Shown here: piece after piece, positions 15,515 through 17,938 of the stretch
How positions within the stretch are numbered: the first letter of the stretch is position 1
Layout of the letters: every line of letters starts with the position of its first letter
Source: Bacteroidia bacterium
GTDB lineage: Bacteria > Bacteroidota > Bacteroidia > AKYH767-A > OLB10
NCBI GenBank assembly: GCA_025450095.1
Contig: JANWID010000047.1
Span: 1 to 17,938 of the forward strand
DNA: 17,938 nt
Direction of reading: 5' to 3'
The notes under the pieces: model-generated
What the model saw: only the letters and a program-made list of their open reading frames with translations
Told to the model about the DNA's origin: nothing
The model's database searches: none
Translations under genes and position numbers: made by a program

Positions 15515-16261
15515 CTACCTAAGGTATACGTAGTCACCTTTGGGATCTGCGTCAACCCTGATTTCTGTTTTCTTTTCAAAAAATAATTTGTACCCCTGGC
15601 GGAGGTTTGTCCAGAACTCAATTACGTCGTGCTTGTGTTCATAGCGCTCGCGGTTGCGATTAAATATTTCATCTGTCATCCGGAATGGAAAAATATATAC
15701 CGGTATTTCTTCCTGGCCATTATTTTTTGCGTGGACTGCATAAACATAAATTTCTTTAATCAGGTCATCCGTCATAGGAAAACAACCGGCGGTATAACAT
15801 GAACCATGAATGAAAATATCTTCTCCTGCATTAATAGTTTTCAATTTGGCTATGTCCGCTTTATTCGGATAGTTAATTCCAAGTGACAGATAAAAATTAC
15901 TGGCAGGGTTGAACCGGTTGATGTAATAAAATCCTTCGGGTACCTGGTTATCACCCTGCTTCCGCTTCGGACCTAATTCGCCCGAAAGTGTACACACGGG
16001 AAAAGTTTTGAGAAGACGATATTCCTGTTCGGAAAGCTTCTTACCATAAAGTTCTAATAATTTCTCTTCTTTATAAGCAACTATCAAAAGATTAAATCCG
16101 GATGCTTCCAGTTGGTGTTCCTGCAAATTGGAAACAACCACTTTTTCTTTTTCATCAAATGCGTTTCGAACCCGTTCAAATTTTTTTTGTTGTGATAAAA
16201 AATCTGATTGCGTTATACTGAAAGTCAGTAATATTAATATCAGGGTAACCTTAGTCATCAT
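15515..16261 (-). CDS. YafK-like L,D-transpeptidase-fold protein
   Basis: This encodes 248 residues from ATG 16261, with another ATG at 16258. A signal peptide covers about the first 18 residues. The YkuD catalytic motif is IFIHGSCYTAGCFPM (149-163), with His152, Ser154 and nucleophile Cys160. The preceding PEGFYYINRFNPAS (108-121) is typical of the YafK subgroup. These proteins act in the periplasm on peptidoglycan. E. coli YafK (DpaA) detaches Braun lipoprotein from peptidoglycan, while other family members form L,D-crosslinks. Which reaction applies here is not clear from sequence alone. It is the first gene of a probable pair with the CotH-family gene and is divergent from the small conserved gene at 16592. 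Confidence 0.87.
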   Translation of the reverse strand: MMTKVTLILILLTFSITQSDFLSQQKKFERVRNAFDEKEKVVVSNLQEHQLEASGFNLLIVAYKEEKLLELYGKKLSEQEYRLLKTFPVCTLSGELGPKRKQGDNQVPEGFYYINRFNPASNFYLSLGINYPNKADIAKLKTINAGEDIFIHGSCYTAGCFPMTDDLIKEIYVYAVHAKNNGQEEIPVYIFPFRMTDEIFNRNRERYEHKHDVIEFWTNLRQGYKLFFEKKTEIRVDADPKGDYVYLR

Positions 16262-16357
16262 CGTAAAAATAGAAAATTTTATTATTACAAATACAGAAGA
16301 GGCACCAGATTGGGTTAATGATAAAACAAATTACAACAAGATGTTACGAGAAAAACA

Positions 16358-16408
16358 AGAAAAGGAACAAGATTAGAATATCAGTAAAATAGATCTCGTT
16401 CCTTTTCT
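16358..16408. repeat. 16 bp near-perfect inverted repeat in a divergent intergenic region
   Basis: AGAAAAGGAAC (16358-16368) pairs perfectly with GTTCCTTTTCT (16398-16408). After one mismatch (16369 with 16397), AGAT (16370-16373) pairs with ATCT (16393-16396). The loop is 19 bases. As RNA it could end in a U-rich arm on either strand, but both flanking genes are transcribed away from it. A terminator would therefore have no obvious gene to serve, unless an unannotated small transcript exists here. Confidence 0.6.
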
Positions 16409-16547
16409 GTAAATCATTTAAAATCTTGCTTTAGTTTTCGCATCGGCTATAAAAAAATTAGATTTTCATTTTACATGAGGTCAATTTGAGGCTTGCAGAT
16501 TACTGATTTTCAATTCATTATTTAATCCTCCTGGAAAGTAAAATTCC

Positions 16548-16579
16548 TTTATTATACCCCGGTAAAAACTCTACATTTG
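16548..16579 (+). promoter_or_regulatory. Bacteroidota-type promoter for the conserved hypothetical gene
   Basis: TACATTTG (16572-16579) matches the -7 consensus TAnnTTTG at every fixed position. TTTA (16548-16551), 20 bp upstream, is one base from the -33 TTTG. Transcription would begin near 16586, only about six bases before the ATG at 16592. This site argues against the earlier TTG start at 16577 and implies an almost leaderless mRNA. It is the best promoter match in the window. Confidence 0.45.
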
Positions 16580-16591
16580 ATCCTGATAAAA

Positions 16592-17119
16592 ATGAGAAAA
16601 CGGATTTTTTCGCTGATCTTAATTTTCTGTATCAGTTTTACTGTTGCAGGATATTATCCTTTTTTTAAAATGCTGCAATACCGGGTACGACAGGAAATCA
16701 AGCACCGCATCAAGTCAGGTTTGAATAAAAGCGATTTGCAGGTAATTACTTTCCGGAAACAAGATAAAATCGATTGGGTCCGGCCAGGTAAAGAGTTCCG
16801 TTTGGACGGTCAGTTTTATGATGTTGTCCGAAAAGAAATCATTGACGGAAATTTGATTTTTCATTGTATCAATGACGAGCAGGAAAAAATTCTTTTCGCA
16901 ACACTGGATCAGATGGTGAAGGGCAATCTGAATGATGGACAGACAACGGAGGGGCAGACTGCACTGCTTTTATGCAAAATATTCACAGAAACTTATTTCA
17001 TTAAGGATACAACATTTCTTTTCTATACCAAATGTTGTGATGTTTGTTTTACCGAATACCGGTTTTCAGAAATACAAGTATATATGGCTCCCGAGTTTCT
17101 GCCTCCTGATATGATTTGA
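16592..17119 (+). CDS. Conserved hypothetical exported or membrane-anchored protein
   Basis: This encodes 175 residues from ATG 16592. An upstream TTG (16577) lies inside the predicted promoter and is rejected. An N-terminal hydrophobic helix (4-19) is followed by YYPFFKMLQYRVRQEIKHRI, a basic helical stretch. A segment rich in Trp/Asp/Gly then follows: IDWVRPGKEFRLDGQFYDVV (60-79). HCINDEQEKILFATLDQ (91-107) looks like a conserved core. A cysteine cluster, KCCDVC (147-152), lies near the C-terminus. I recall similar small proteins in Bacteroidota but know of no function. It precedes the TonB-dependent receptor on the same strand by 190 bp, so a shared role in uptake is possible. Confidence 0.7.
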   Translation: MRKRIFSLILIFCISFTVAGYYPFFKMLQYRVRQEIKHRIKSGLNKSDLQVITFRKQDKIDWVRPGKEFRLDGQFYDVVRKEIIDGNLIFHCINDEQEKILFATLDQMVKGNLNDGQTTEGQTALLLCKIFTETYFIKDTTFLFYTKCCDVCFTEYRFSEIQVYMAPEFLPPDMI

Positions 17120-17309
17120 TTTTTTTGTTTTAATGAAATACTGATTAAGGATTGAAATTCCTGGATATAGAAATCATGGATTTTGCGATTAGTGCAGCTC
17201 ATTAAAATTTCCCGAAAAGGCGCAGAGCCTGTAACAATTAAATTTTCTATTTATCAATTGTCTCCTTTTATGGGGAGCTAATTCCATATTATACTAACTT
17301 AAAATATTT

Positions 17310-17938
17310 ATGAATCGCTTAATTATATATTTATGTTTATTCCTGTTTATCCATGGTGCCGTGGCGGCACAAACCCTCACTGTCACGGATATCACCACGC
17401 AACAGTCCATTCCCGGTGTTGCAGTGTATAGCGGTGATCAGCGTATACAGGGAACCACTAATGCAAAAGGTGAAATTTCCATTTCATCCTTCAACTCATC
17501 CGATACCCTGTACTTCCGCCATCTTGCGTATGAACTAACGGCAATTCCATATACGCAGTTGGAATCATTGGGCTACAAAGTTGCTCTAAATGAAGCTACC
17601 GTATCGATAGGTGAAATAATTGTTTCTGCAAACAGGTGGGAAGAGAACCAGCTGGAAACACCTTACCGTATCAATAAGATCACCCCGAGGGAAGTATCGT
17701 TTCAGAATCCGCAAACAGCTGCTGATCTCCTGGGTACCGGAGGTTATGCTTATATTCAAAAAAGCCAGTTGGGAGGTGGTTCACCGATACTTCGTGGCTT
17801 CGCAACCAACCGCGTACTGCTGGTTGTTGACAATGTAAGAATGAACAATGCCATCTTCCGTACCGGCAATGATCAGAATGTTATTTCGCTGGATGCAAAT
17901 GCAATGGAAAGTACCGAGATCCTGTTTGGTCCCGGAGC
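17310..17938 (+). CDS. TonB-dependent receptor, heme/hemoglobin type, N-terminal part (partial)
   Basis: The ATG at 17310 opens a frame that runs off the window end, giving 209 codons. The signal peptide is residues 1-20 (ending AVAA). Residues about 22-100 form a carboxypeptidase-D regulatory-like domain (LTVTDITTQQSIPGVAVYSG, GTTNAKGEISISSF). VGEIIVSANRWEENQ-like sequence (here IGEIIVSANRWEENQ) leads into the plug. The plug carries TAADLLGTGGYAYIQKSQLG, then GGSPILRGFATNRVLLVVD and VRMNNAIFRTGNDQN. The last two resemble heme/hemoglobin receptors of the HmuR/HutA type. It would sit in the outer membrane and import a ligand using TonB energy. The ligand is not provable from the plug alone. 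The 190 bp upstream gap holds no clear promoter or riboswitch, only short AT-rich hairpins. Confidence 0.9.
   Translation, partial: MNRLIIYLCLFLFIHGAVAAQTLTVTDITTQQSIPGVAVYSGDQRIQGTTNAKGEISISSFNSSDTLYFRHLAYELTAIPYTQLESLGYKVALNEATVSIGEIIVSANRWEENQLETPYRINKITPREVSFQNPQTAADLLGTGGYAYIQKSQLGGGSPILRGFATNRVLLVVDNVRMNNAIFRTGNDQNVISLDANAMESTEILFGPG

Larger units (their letters stand above)
16262..16591. other. 330 bp divergent intergenic region with strong inverted repeat and a promoter
   Basis: This lies between the YafK-like gene (leftward) and a conserved hypothetical gene (rightward). It is AT-rich with no convincing coding sequence. It contains the 16 bp near-perfect inverted repeat at 16358-16408 and a promoter-like pair at 16548-16579, both listed separately. 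On the minus strand TGTATTTG (about 30 bp before the YafK-like start) is one mismatch from TAnnTTTG, but no -33 box was found at the right distance. Confidence 0.6.

Noticed and set aside
16128..16376. 82-codon plus-strand ORF starting inside the YafK-like gene and ending in the hairpin region
   Set aside because: Two-thirds of the start region is antisense to the signal-peptide end of a confident gene, and the rest is AT-rich, Lys/Asn/Glu-rich sequence with no domain.
17120..17309. Possible riboswitch upstream of the TonB-dependent receptor
   Set aside because: Only short stems are seen (for example AGGC/GCCT near 17219 and an AT-rich ACAATT/AATTGT pair); no cobalamin, thiamine or other riboswitch core was recognised.

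Overview
The window looks like chromosomal DNA from a member of the Bacteroidota, probably a non-gut lineage. The reasons are moderately AT-rich DNA, few recognisable Shine-Dalgarno sequences, a good match to the Bacteroidota -7 box (TAnnTTTG) at 16572-16579, and protein families typical of the phylum. These include a DUF2652 cyclase-like protein, a TonB-dependent receptor with an N-terminal carboxypeptidase-D-like domain, a metallophosphoesterase/kinase-like/outer-membrane-barrel fusion, and tandem LAB_N domains. No tRNA, rRNA, CRISPR array, transposase or integrase was seen. The last gene is cut by the window edge. The first is open at the left edge and probably also truncated.

Left part (1-1793): the C-terminal end of a PycTM/DUF5706 membrane protein meets, tail to tail with a 23 bp overlap, a DUF2652 protein with class III nucleotidyl cyclase-like metal motifs. 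A structured intergenic region follows, then a SixA-type histidine phosphatase.

Second block (2060-5932, + strand): a tight four-gene operon. It encodes a cytosolic GT2 polyprenyl-phosphate sugar transferase, a seven-helix protein made of two gapless LAB_N repeats, a GT39/ArnT-like membrane glycosyltransferase and an exported GDPD-family protein. The order matches an ArnC - flippase - ArnT pathway that makes a lipid-linked sugar, flips it and adds it to an envelope acceptor.

Third block (5981-13780): an envelope phosphatase locus. A leftward operon encodes a YjiK-like beta-propeller, a 1244-residue lipoprotein/outer-membrane fusion and a PAP2 phosphatase. Diverging from it is a single-domain metallophosphoesterase, followed by a convergent second PAP2 protein. 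Each of the two phosphatase families occurs once with all motifs and once with key residues missing.

Fourth block (13938-16261, - strand): a YafK-type L,D-transpeptidase-fold protein, then a CotH kinase-family protein. Right end (16592-17938, + strand): a small exported conserved hypothetical protein, then the start of a TonB-dependent receptor with a heme/hemoglobin-receptor-like plug.

Overall the window is mostly cell-envelope biology: lipid-linked glycosylation, lipid phosphate removal, peptidoglycan editing, two kinase-fold envelope proteins and outer-membrane import. Several intergenic gaps carry strong inverted repeats that do not look like ordinary terminators.
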